Shown here piece after piece: positions 6,345 to 12,024 of a DNA stretch of 12,886 nt. The notes below the pieces were generated by a model. The model was not told the origin of the DNA, did no database searches, and saw only the letters and a list, made by a program, of their open reading frames with translations. Source of the DNA: Candidatus Yonathbacteria bacterium CG17_big_fil_post_rev_8_21_14_2_50_43_9 (GTDB lineage Bacteria > Patescibacteriota > Minisyncoccia > Phycocordibacterales > UBA1550). Position 1 is the stretch's first letter. Every line of letters starts with the position of its first letter. Position numbers and translations under genes: made by a program. The stretch is from contig PCUO01000020.1 of NCBI GenBank assembly GCA_002771015.1, positions 8,387-21,272 on the forward strand, given 5' to 3'.

Positions 6345-6376
6345 AAAGGGCGACAACATTAATGTTGTCGCCCTTT
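6345..6376 (-). terminator. thyA: thyA intrinsic terminator
   Basis: This is a perfect 32-bp inverted repeat centred on ATTAAT. On the minus strand it begins 16 bases after the thyA stop, and its right arm runs into a long T-rich tract (7 T residues, then CTTTCTT), the canonical intrinsic terminator layout. Confidence 0.85.
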
Positions 6377-6392
6377 GAGTTTGTAGTACCAC

Positions 6393-7283
6393 TTACACCA
6401 GCATTTTTGCCTTGATTGCCGGCAAGTGTTGGTAATTCACCAGCTCAATATCATCCACAGTGAAATCAAAAAGACTTCTGCGCGGAATGAGTTTGAGAGT
6501 TGGCAGTTGTAGCGGTTGCCGTGATAACTGCTCCCTCACTGCGTCAAAATGCTCGTGGTAGATATGCGCATCATTTAGTGTAATAACGCACTCGTGAGCC
6601 TTGAGGCCAACCACACAGGCAATCATTTCAAGTAAAAGCGCATATGACGCAATGTTGAAGGGAACGCCAAGAAACATGTCGCAACTCCGCTGGTTCATAT
6701 GGAGAGAGAGATACTCTGGGTTTCCAGAACCATCCGCTTCTACAAACAATTGAAACGACATATGGCACGGCGGAAGCGCCATTTGTTCAAGCTCGCCTGG
6801 GTTCCATGCAGTGACGATGAGACGCCGATCAAACGGGTCACGCTTGAGACGATCAATCACATCAGCGAGTTGGTCAATAACCCGTACATCCCAATGACCT
6901 TCGTCCCATCCAGTATGGTCCGCAAACGGACGGCCATTAATCCAGACAGGAGTAATCCATTCGCGCCACTGAACGCCATAAATCCGCCCAAGGTCACCCT
7001 CGCATTTCGCTTTTGGCTTCCAGTAGCCTGATTCTGCATTGTCGTCCCACACGTTGCATCCAAGCTCTTGAAACCTTTTTACATTACTCGCGCCTTCAAT
7101 GAAGGCAATTAGTTCGCCTTTCATCGAATTGAACGCAAGTTTCTTGGTTGTCATTGCAGGGAAACTATTTCGCAAATCAAAACGTAGCTGTTGCGCAAAA
7201 AACGCTCGAGTCATACCGTTTCTTGTTTTGCGATCAGTTCCTCGTTCAATGATGTTGCTCATCAAACTGAGATATGATCTCAT
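6393..7283 (-). CDS. thyA: Thymidylate synthase (folate-dependent, ThyA)
   Basis: ThyA methylates dUMP to dTMP with methylene-tetrahydrofolate and is cytoplasmic. The 296-residue protein carries the catalytic Cys173 in ALPPCHMSFQLFV, the phosphate-binding Arg in NQRSCDMFLGVPFN, the nucleotide-binding Asn209, and the conserved LNDAHIYHEH near 236-245. The N-terminus has RGTDRKTRNGMTRAFF, a variant of the usual RTGTGT phosphate-loop segment. A GGAGA at 7289-7293 on this strand lies five bases before the ATG and supports the start; a Met at residue 8 is an alternative. It is divergent from the dCMP deaminase and convergent with rplK. With the deaminase, dut and tmk it completes a dTMP supply route in one place. 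Confidence 0.96.
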   Translation of the reverse strand: MRSYLSLMSNIIERGTDRKTRNGMTRAFFAQQLRFDLRNSFPAMTTKKLAFNSMKGELIAFIEGASNVKRFQELGCNVWDDNAESGYWKPKAKCEGDLGRIYGVQWREWITPVWINGRPFADHTGWDEGHWDVRVIDQLADVIDRLKRDPFDRRLIVTAWNPGELEQMALPPCHMSFQLFVEADGSGNPEYLSLHMNQRSCDMFLGVPFNIASYALLLEMIACVVGLKAHECVITLNDAHIYHEHFDAVREQLSRQPLQLPTLKLIPRRSLFDFTVDDIELVNYQHLPAIKAKMLV

Positions 7284-7414
7284 TCTAGTCTCCGTTTCCG
7301 TAGTTAAAAAAGTGCTACCTTCATCACCATACGCCTATATTTGCTTGCAGTCAAATGCTGGACTTTACTCATTTCTCATGGTAGATTTTGCGCAGGAAAT
7401 TCTTTTAATTTTAC

Positions 7415-7423
7415 AGAGAGGAG
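7415..7423 (+). promoter_or_regulatory. Strong Shine-Dalgarno that sets the deaminase start
   Basis: AGAGAGGAG stands seven bases before the ATG at 7431. It is the best ribosome binding site in the window and shows that translation starts there, not at the upstream in-frame TTG at 7341. Confidence 0.8.
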
Positions 7424-7430
7424 AAATATT

Positions 7431-8030
7431 ATGAGCAAAGAAACTCTTTCGTGGGTCCATGGTACTGATCCAGAAGTAATCGCAAAAATGTTCAAGAAAA
7501 AACTCAATCCGAACTATGTTCGGCCAAGCCACCTGGATGTTTTTGCTCAACAGGCAATAGTTGCTTCAGAGCGTCCTACTTGCATGTTTTACGAAGTTGG
7601 CGCAATCATTTTTGCCGATGGGTCGCACTTCCTTTCTTCGGGTTACAACGGTCCTTCACGCGGTGATGTTAACCCGCGTGAAGCTGGATGCGCGCGAGTG
7701 GTAAATGGCAAATTGGAACAAGGGAAAGGATTTTGTCGTGGTTCACACGCTGAACTCAATGCAATCAACAATCTTACTGCCAATACACTCGGTATGAACG
7801 ATTTAAGCATGATAGTTACTCTCCACCCGTGTTTCAGTTGCGCAAAACAGATGGTAAACAAAGGTATCAAAAAGGTTTACTATATTTGGGAATACAGAAG
7901 AGAGGAGTTTGTAACAGAGTATTTTCGTGGGCGGGGTGTTGAGGTAATCAAATACACATCTCCGCTGTTGGAGAAGTGGATTACGCTCAATGGTTATGAT
8001 CCAATTGGCGCGACCAATATGCAGGAATGA
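7431..8030 (+). CDS. dCMP deaminase (ComEB/DCTD family)
   Basis: This zinc enzyme converts dCMP to dUMP, the ThyA substrate. In 199 residues it shows the active-site signature SHAELNAI, with His106 as zinc ligand and Glu108 as proton shuttle, and HPCFSC with zinc ligands Cys134 and Cys137. Also typical are AIIFADGSHFLSSGYNGPSRG near 58-78 (read in two parts) and Cys residues at 87 and 102 before the active site, which in dCMP deaminases can bind a second zinc. About 35 N-terminal residues precede the catalytic domain, making it longer than many bacterial members. The start is set by a strong Shine-Dalgarno. A possible extended -10 (TGC then TACCTT, 7313-7321) lies in the shared thyA gap. A hairpin with a T tail follows the stop by ten bases. 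Confidence 0.9.
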   Translation: MSKETLSWVHGTDPEVIAKMFKKKLNPNYVRPSHLDVFAQQAIVASERPTCMFYEVGAIIFADGSHFLSSGYNGPSRGDVNPREAGCARVVNGKLEQGKGFCRGSHAELNAINNLTANTLGMNDLSMIVTLHPCFSCAKQMVNKGIKKVYYIWEYRREEFVTEYFRGRGVEVIKYTSPLLEKWITLNGYDPIGATNMQE

Positions 8031-8040
8031 AGTTTGCACT

Positions 8041-8080
8041 AGGACGTCAAACGCTTCGCGTTTGACGTCCTTTTTCTTTT
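8041..8080 (+). terminator. Terminator of the dCMP deaminase gene
   Basis: A 14-bp perfect stem (8041-8054 with 8058-8071, loop TTC) runs directly into TTTTTCTTTT. This is a textbook intrinsic terminator ten bases after the stop. Confidence 0.88.
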
Positions 8081-8082
8081 TC

Positions 8083-8138
8083 CCTACTATGTACGTATAA
8101 TATACTATAGTATATTATACGTACATAGTAGGTTTTTT
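8083..8138. repeat. CTATAG palindrome, copy 1 (50 bp perfect, plus T6)
   Basis: The 25-base arms 8083-8107 and 8108-8132 are exactly complementary with no spacer; the centre is TATACTATAGTATA. Six T residues follow. A strong terminator already stands 12 bases upstream, so a second one is not needed for the deaminase gene. It belongs to a family with 9457-9506 and 10091-10146: 20 of 25 arm positions match the third copy, and the differing positions keep pairing. Confidence 0.85.
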
Positions 8139-8147
8139 CTTGTGTGG

Positions 8148-8156
8148 TGCTACACT
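8148..8156 (+). promoter_or_regulatory. dut: Candidate dut promoter (extended -10)
   Basis: TGC followed by TACACT at 8151-8156 fits an extended -10; no good -35 is visible because the palindrome occupies that position. RNA would start near 8163, 27 bases before the dut ATG. Confidence 0.4.
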
Positions 8157-8189
8157 CTAAAAAAGTGGAAATTAAATAATGGGACTTCA

Positions 8190-8612
8190 ATGCAAATAAA
8201 AATAAAAAAATTGCACCCGGATGCAAAAATTCCCACTTACGCACACATAGGAGATGCGGGGTTTGATTTGTATGCGATTGAAAGCGTAACGATTCCTGTT
8301 GGCGCGCGAGTGCTTGTTGGCGCTGGGGTTGCGATGGAAATTCCAGACGGATATGTGGGGCTCATATGGGACAAGAGCGGACTTTCAATTAATCATGGTT
8401 TAAAAAATCTAGGAGGGGTTGTGGACGCGGGATATCGTGGAGAAATAAAAGCAGGCGTCGTAAACCTAAGTAGCGAAGATTATACAATCACCGCTGGGCA
8501 CAAGGTCGCCCAGATGCTCATACAAAAAGTTGAGCGCGCGGAAATAAAAGAGGTCACGGAGCTTTCGGACACTACTCGCGGGCATGGCGGGTTCGGAAGC
8601 ACTGGCAAGTAG
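8190..8612 (+). CDS. dut: dUTP diphosphatase (dUTPase)
   Basis: Dut hydrolyses dUTP to dUMP and pyrophosphate, keeping uracil out of DNA and feeding ThyA; the active enzyme is a trimer. The 140-residue length is typical. All five family motifs are present: GDAGFDLYA at 21-29, DKSGLSINHG at 61-70, GVVDAGYRGE at 76-85 with the catalytic Asp79, GHKVAQMLI at 103-111, and the Gly-rich RGHGGFGSTG tail at 130-139. The ATG at 8190 is chosen because MQIKIKKLHPDAKIP is a normal dUTPase beginning; the longer frame back to 8142 would add unrelated residues and cover the candidate promoter. The only Shine-Dalgarno-like sequence is GGGA. Confidence 0.96.
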   Translation: MQIKIKKLHPDAKIPTYAHIGDAGFDLYAIESVTIPVGARVLVGAGVAMEIPDGYVGLIWDKSGLSINHGLKNLGGVVDAGYRGEIKAGVVNLSSEDYTITAGHKVAQMLIQKVERAEIKEVTELSDTTRGHGGFGSTGK

Positions 8613-8632
8613 TCTGTTAATGTGGGGCTACG

Positions 8633-8641
8633 TGGTATTAT
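8633..8641 (+). promoter_or_regulatory. tmk: Candidate promoter for the leader ORF-tmk unit
   Basis: TGG followed by TATTAT at 8636-8641 is a good extended -10. The -35 position (TCTGTT) is poor. RNA would start near 8648, three bases before the ATG at 8651, so the leader ORF would be almost leaderless. Confidence 0.45.
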
Positions 8642-8650
8642 TGTTTAAAT

Positions 8651-8734
8651 ATGAAGCGCGTTAGATATGAAAGAGTTATGTTTTTGACACGAATAGGATA
8701 TACAGAGTTCACCACTATTATCAGTTTAATATAA
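8651..8734 (+). CDS. Possible 27-codon leader ORF before tmk
   Basis: This short ORF reads from ATG to TAA, beginning MKRVRYERVMFLTRIG and ending IISLI. It matches nothing I know. It sits just downstream of a candidate extended -10 and stops three bases before the hairpin at 8738-8770, which itself ends six bases before the tmk start. Its first ten bases, ATGAAGCGCG, are the same as those of tmk. A ribosome finishing here would cover the foot of the hairpin, so it could couple leader translation to tmk expression. A 27-codon open frame can also arise by chance, so coding status is uncertain. Confidence 0.3.
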   Translation: MKRVRYERVMFLTRIGYTEFTTIISLI

Positions 8735-8737
8735 CAA

Positions 8738-8770
8738 AGGTGCAGGAAACGCGTAGCGTTTCCTGCACCT
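8738..8770 (+). promoter_or_regulatory. tmk: 15-bp hairpin immediately before tmk
   Basis: The arms 8738-8752 and 8756-8770 are perfectly complementary around GTA. The stem ends six bases before the tmk ATG, in the position of the ribosome binding site, and has no T tract. It could hinder initiation or protect the tmk message from decay. Its AGGTGC/GCACCT ends and GTA loop match the hairpin at 4584-4610. Confidence 0.65.
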
Positions 8771-8776
8771 AACGGG

Positions 8777-9409
8777 ATGAAGCGCGCGCCACTTATTATC
8801 ATCGACGGAATAGACGGGTCTGGAAAGTCCACGCAAACAGATCTTCTCAAGGAGCGATTTTCTGACGGGCAGATTGTTTTTTCACGTCAGCCGGGTGGAA
8901 CACCACTCTCCGAAATGATTCGCGATGTTTTTTCTTCTATGGAAGCAGTGGAGGCGAGCGCAAGCACACAGTTTTTTCTTATGTGGGCGTCGCGAACAAA
9001 CTGGCTTGAAAAAGTTGTAATCCCAAATACAGAAAAGGGGACTCCCGTCATTTCAAATCGCGGAGATTCGGCCACATACGCGTACCAGGTATACGCTCGC
9101 GAAGCGCCAGAGCTCGAAGAACTTTTTTGGAGAATACGGGATTTTGTTATGGACAAACACAAGGCAAAGGTTCACATCATCATTGATATTTCTGCAAAGG
9201 AAGCGCGACGCAGAATGAACATGGATAAAAATCGCGTGAAGTCGCTTTTTGATTTGAAACCGCTTGATTATCACGAGCGCGCGCGAGCTGGCTTTCGCGC
9301 GTTTTCAGAGAATCTCCCAGGGCAGGTTATCATTGTAGACGGCGACCGCGATCGCGAAACAATCCACAAAGAGGTTTATGAGATTGTTAGCAAGGCCTGC
9401 GGATTCTAA
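8777..9409 (+). CDS. tmk: Thymidylate kinase (dTMP kinase)
   Basis: Tmk phosphorylates dTMP to dTDP with ATP, the step after ThyA. The 210-residue length is normal. The P-loop GIDGSGKST spans 11-19 with Lys17. SRQPGGTPLSE at 36-46 corresponds to the dTMP-binding REPGGT segment. The lid region RRRMNMDKNRVKSLFD is rich in Arg and Lys. The usual Asp-Arg-Tyr/His segment reads NRGDSATYAYQ at 94-104, so the Asp is replaced by Asn94 while Arg95 and the AYQ remain. The start has no free Shine-Dalgarno because a hairpin ends six bases before it; MKRAPLIIIDGIDGSGKS is the natural family N-terminus. ATTCTAA heptamers follow the stop (9403-9416, then ATTCTGG). Confidence 0.94.
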   Translation: MKRAPLIIIDGIDGSGKSTQTDLLKERFSDGQIVFSRQPGGTPLSEMIRDVFSSMEAVEASASTQFFLMWASRTNWLEKVVIPNTEKGTPVISNRGDSATYAYQVYAREAPELEELFWRIRDFVMDKHKAKVHIIIDISAKEARRRMNMDKNRVKSLFDLKPLDYHERARAGFRAFSENLPGQVIIVDGDRDRETIHKEVYEIVSKACGF

Positions 9410-9456
9410 ATTCTAAATTCTGGATTTTTCATTCAGCACTAGCATGTGTTGCTCTC

Positions 9457-9506
9457 TATACTATGGACGTATCTCATACTATAGTATATTATACGGCTAT
9501 AGTAGA
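9457..9506. repeat. CTATAG palindrome, copy 2 (decayed)
   Basis: Arms 9457-9481 and 9482-9506 pair at 19 of 25 positions around CATACTATAGTATA. The right arm matches copy 1 at 21 of 25 positions and the left at 19 of 25. It ends five bases before the ATG at 9512 and has no T tract, so it is not a terminator. AT-rich boxes such as TATATT inside its right arm could act as a -10 for a nearly leaderless transcript of the gene it precedes. Confidence 0.75.
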
Positions 9507-9511
9507 ATTCC

Positions 9512-10057
9512 ATGAAGAAATACGAGAAAGGCGAAATAGTGGATATCGTTTTGAGGACGCTTCTTCTTGTTGGGTTTATTGCATTTGCTGTAGCTGCGCC
9601 AAATGCAGTACAGATTTTTAAATATTTTGATCCGAAAAATACTCAAGACCGCGCGCGAATCAAAAAGTCCGTATGGCGTCTTGAAAAAAGCGGTTATATC
9701 AAAAGGAAAGATGGAAAAGGGGGTTTATTTATGCTAACAGAAAAGGGGAGAGAAAAAGCTATGCGCTATGCGCTAGCGCAGATGAAGATTGTAGAACAAA
9801 AAAAATGGGACAAAAAGTGGAGAATTGTGATGTTTGATGTGCCCGAGAAGAAGAAGCAGGCGCGAAGAGCAATAAATTTCTCGCTAAAGAAACTTGGCTT
9901 AATTCAGTACCAGAAATCAGTATTCATCACGCCATTTCAGTGCGATAAAGAAATTGATTTTGTTGGTGAGTGTTTTGGTGTTCGCGACAACATAAGCATT
10001 ATTACTGCTACAGAAGTTGAGAAAGCGGTGGCACTTAAAAAGGTATTCAATATTTAA
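9512..10057 (+). CDS. PaaX-like winged-helix protein with Cas2-like domain
   Basis: The 181-residue protein has a hydrophobic N-terminal segment (LRTLLLVGFIAFAVAAP, about 14-30), a winged-helix region at about 45-95 (RIKKSVWRLEKSGYIKRKDG, then LTEKGREKAM), and a C-terminal ferredoxin-like domain from 102. The latter shows WRIVMFDVPE with Asp109 at the end of the first strand, an Arg/Lys-rich helix, and YQKSVFITPF, the pattern shared by Cas2 and the middle domain of PaaX repressors. Such proteins are often labelled Cas2 in CPR genomes, but no CRISPR array or cas1 is present here, so a regulator or non-CRISPR nuclease is more likely. Related palindromes stand on both sides (9457-9506 and 10091-10146). 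There is no Shine-Dalgarno between palindrome and ATG. The hydrophobic segment could be a buried helix or a membrane anchor. Confidence 0.75.
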   Translation: MKKYEKGEIVDIVLRTLLLVGFIAFAVAAPNAVQIFKYFDPKNTQDRARIKKSVWRLEKSGYIKRKDGKGGLFMLTEKGREKAMRYALAQMKIVEQKKWDKKWRIVMFDVPEKKKQARRAINFSLKKLGLIQYQKSVFITPFQCDKEIDFVGECFGVRDNISIITATEVEKAVALKKVFNI

Positions 10058-10090
10058 ATAAAACAAAAAAACAAGACAAAAAACTAAACC

Positions 10091-10148
10091 AAAACCACTA
10101 TGTCCGTATCCTATACTATAGTATAGGATACGGACATAGTGGTTTTTT
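10091..10148. repeat. CTATAG palindrome, copy 3 (56 bp perfect, plus T tract)
   Basis: The 28-base arms 10091-10118 and 10119-10146 are exactly complementary with no spacer; the centre is TATACTATAGTATA. A T run completes at 10148. It lies 33 bases after the Cas2-like gene and can end its transcript. The sequence before it is A-rich, so it could also terminate minus-strand transcription. Confidence 0.88.
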
Positions 10149-10161
10149 GTTTTGATTGTGG

Positions 10162-10374
10162 CGTGGTATGCTCATTTTATTAGCGACATAAACGGGTCAG
10201 CATAGCCACGTCTTGGACGAAGACTTAAAGAAAGTAATCTTCCTCAGTTCCGAACATAGGAGCTAATACAAGGGTATAATAGCCCGCCCATATGGTGTGG
10301 CAAATGTGTGAATGAAGTGAACAACATTTTGTCTGGGGCTCGCCACGGGGGGAAACCCAGCTTTTATTAAAGAG
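10162..10374 (+). ncRNA. Structured leader or small RNA upstream of argS
   Basis: Most of the 317-base gap after the Cas2-like gene lies here and holds no ORF that I can support. Several pairings are visible: CGTGG-TATGCT (10162-10172) with AGCATA-CCACG (10199-10210, one bulged G); GAAGA with TCTTC (10219-10223, 10238-10242); GGG with CCC around TATAATAG (10272-10285); and GTGGC-AAATGT (10297-10307) with ACATTT and GCCAC (10324-10329, 10342-10346). A TGG-TATGCT extended -10 at 10164-10172 and a perfect TATAAT at 10275-10280 without a good -35 are both possible promoters. It shows no T-box, tmRNA, RNase P or SRP signature that I recognise. It may be an argS leader or an independent RNA. Confidence 0.35.
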
Positions 10375-11946
10375 ATGAAAAAAAAAATTGAAGCAATAGT
10401 AGCAGAAGCGCTAGAGGCGATTGGCGTTACCGCAGGCGCGATAAAAATAGAACGCCCATCGGATTCGTCACACGGCGACTATTCCACCAATACGGCTTTG
10501 GTGTACGGTAAAAAACACGGTATTTCTCCGCGCGAGCTTGCTGGTAAGCTTGTGGAGAGAATACTTGAAAACTCGTCAGACGAAATAGAAAAGATAGAGG
10601 TTGCAGGCGCTGGATTTATAAATTTTTTTCTCACCCCGTCTGCTCTAGAATCAGCACTTGAAAAAGGACCGTCCTTTTTCAAGAGCGGGGATAGGGTGAA
10701 TATAGAGTTTATCTCCACAAATCCGACAGGGGAGCTTCATATTGGGCACGGTCGCTCTGCATTTTTTGGCGACACTCTCTCGCGCGTGCTTGCGCTTGCA
10801 GGCAAGGACGTAACGCGTGAATTTTATATCAACGACTCACGCGAAAGCAATCAGATTCGCGAGCTGGGAAAGACTGCACTAGGAAAAGGAGAGCAGTACA
10901 AAACTCCCGAGCTTGAGGAAAAAATAAACAAGATAGATTTTTCTGGGATGGGGGAAGAAACGGCTGGTGTGGAGCTCGCGCGCTCTGTGCAGGAAAGCAA
11001 TCGCAAATTTATTGAAAAAGGACTCGGCGCGCATTTTGACGTGTGGTATTCGGAAGACAAAGAGCTTCGCGCGAGTGGGGCAAATGAAAAAATGTTGGAG
11101 AGATTGAAATCACAAAATCTCACATATGAAAAAGACGGCGCATTGTGGCTAAAGACCAGCGAGTACGGCGATGATGAAGACCGTGTTGTTGTTCGCTCCG
11201 ATGGCACTATGACATACTTCGTTTCAGACATCGCGTACCATCAAAATAAATTTGATAGGGGATTTCAAACAGTGATAGATGTGTGGGGCGCGGATCATCA
11301 CGGACACGTGAAGAGGATGCAAACGGCGGGGCGGATGCTCGGCTGGCCTAAAACTCAAAACGACGCAGACCAGCCAGTAGTATTCATTGCTCAGATGGTG
11401 TTGCTCAAAGAAGATGGCGTCTCATCAAAAATGTCCAAACGCGCGGGAAATGTGATTTTGCTACGCGACCTTGTGGAAGAGTTTGGCATTGATGTTGTGA
11501 GATGGTTTTTCAGCGACAGAGCTCTCAACACGCAAATGACTTTTGATATGGCGCTCGCGCGCGAGCAGTCAGAAAAAAATCCGGTGTTCTACGCGCAGTA
11601 CGCGCATGCGCGCCTCGCGTCCATCGCGGAAAAATGCAAAGGTTTGAATGAAGGGAATGCAAATAATTTTGCAAACCTTATTAAAATTACATCCGCGCGC
11701 TCTCTCGCCTCAAAGATCACAGAGTTCCCTGACGTGGTAACAGAAATTTCTCGTGATTACAACGTTCATTCGCTCGCAGGCTACGTGACCGCGCTCGCCA
11801 CAGAGGCCAACGCATTTTACCGCGATGTGCGTGTTGCCGATGGGGACACTTTCAACCCATCCGCCCTCGCGCTCGCCATTCGCGCAAAGGAGACACTGGC
11901 AGAAACTTTGTCGCTTCTAGGCATCTCCGCGCCAGAGAGGATGTAA
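10375..11946 (+). CDS. argS: Arginyl-tRNA synthetase
   Basis: ArgS charges tRNA-Arg with arginine in the cytoplasm; it is a class I synthetase. The 523-residue protein is slightly shorter than common bacterial ones (about 550). The N-terminal additional domain (1-100) includes HGDYSTNTAL. The catalytic Rossmann domain opens with EFISTNPTGELHIGHGRS (HIGH at 122-125), includes WGADHHGHVKRM near 304-315 and a canonical KMSKR loop at 352-356. The C-terminal anticodon-binding domain begins NPVFYAQYAHAR near 402. Many ArgRS have a degenerate KMSK motif, so the intact KMSKR is worth noting. The only Shine-Dalgarno-like bases are AAAGAG, directly against the ATG. It stands alone, between a structured leader and a hairpin. 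Confidence 0.97.
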   Translation: MKKKIEAIVAEALEAIGVTAGAIKIERPSDSSHGDYSTNTALVYGKKHGISPRELAGKLVERILENSSDEIEKIEVAGAGFINFFLTPSALESALEKGPSFFKSGDRVNIEFISTNPTGELHIGHGRSAFFGDTLSRVLALAGKDVTREFYINDSRESNQIRELGKTALGKGEQYKTPELEEKINKIDFSGMGEETAGVELARSVQESNRKFIEKGLGAHFDVWYSEDKELRASGANEKMLERLKSQNLTYEKDGALWLKTSEYGDDEDRVVVRSDGTMTYFVSDIAYHQNKFDRGFQTVIDVWGADHHGHVKRMQTAGRMLGWPKTQNDADQPVVFIAQMVLLKEDGVSSKMSKRAGNVILLRDLVEEFGIDVVRWFFSDRALNTQMTFDMALAREQSEKNPVFYAQYAHARLASIAEKCKGLNEGNANNFANLIKITSARSLASKITEFPDVVTEISRDYNVHSLAGYVTALATEANAFYRDVRVADGDTFNPSALALAIRAKETLAETLSLLGISAPERM

Positions 11947-11971
11947 TTTATGAAGTCCAGGACTTCATAAA
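11947..11971 (+). terminator. argS: Hairpin directly after argS
   Basis: TTTATGAAGT and ACTTCATAAA pair around CCAGG, starting at the base after the stop. There is no T tract, so intrinsic termination is uncertain; it could be a 3'-end stabilising structure. Confidence 0.45.
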
Positions 11972-11989
11972 ACACGGTTTGTGGGCAAT

Positions 11990-12017
11990 TTGCATCTGCG
12001 AGGAGAAGTAGTACAAT
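11990..12017 (+). promoter_or_regulatory. Promoter for a leaderless coiled-coil gene
   Basis: TTGCAT (11990-11995) and TACAAT (12012-12017) are separated by 16 bases. Transcription would start at about 12024-12025, on the ATG at 12025, so the message would have almost no leader. Confidence 0.5.
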
Positions 12018-12024
12018 TAAAATT

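Noticed and set aside
7341..7430. Longer N-terminus for the dCMP deaminase from a TTG
   Set aside because: The strong Shine-Dalgarno at 7415-7423 points to the ATG at 7431.
8684..8721. Promoter from the consensus TTGACA at 8684-8689
   Set aside because: No -10 box lies at a usable distance: TATACA is nine bases away and TATTAT is 26 bases away.
9403..9423. ATTCTAA heptamer repeats as a functional site
   Set aside because: Only two exact units and one variant are present, overlapping the tmk stop; low-complexity AT sequence explains them.
9512..10057. Annotation as CRISPR-associated Cas2
   Set aside because: No repeat-spacer array or cas1 is in the window, and the winged helix fits the PaaX-like family better. 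A Cas2-like fold alone does not make it a CRISPR protein.
10150..10374. tmRNA, RNase P, SRP RNA or T-box before argS
   Set aside because: The characteristic conserved segments of these RNAs, such as the T-box TGGNACCGCG, are not seen.
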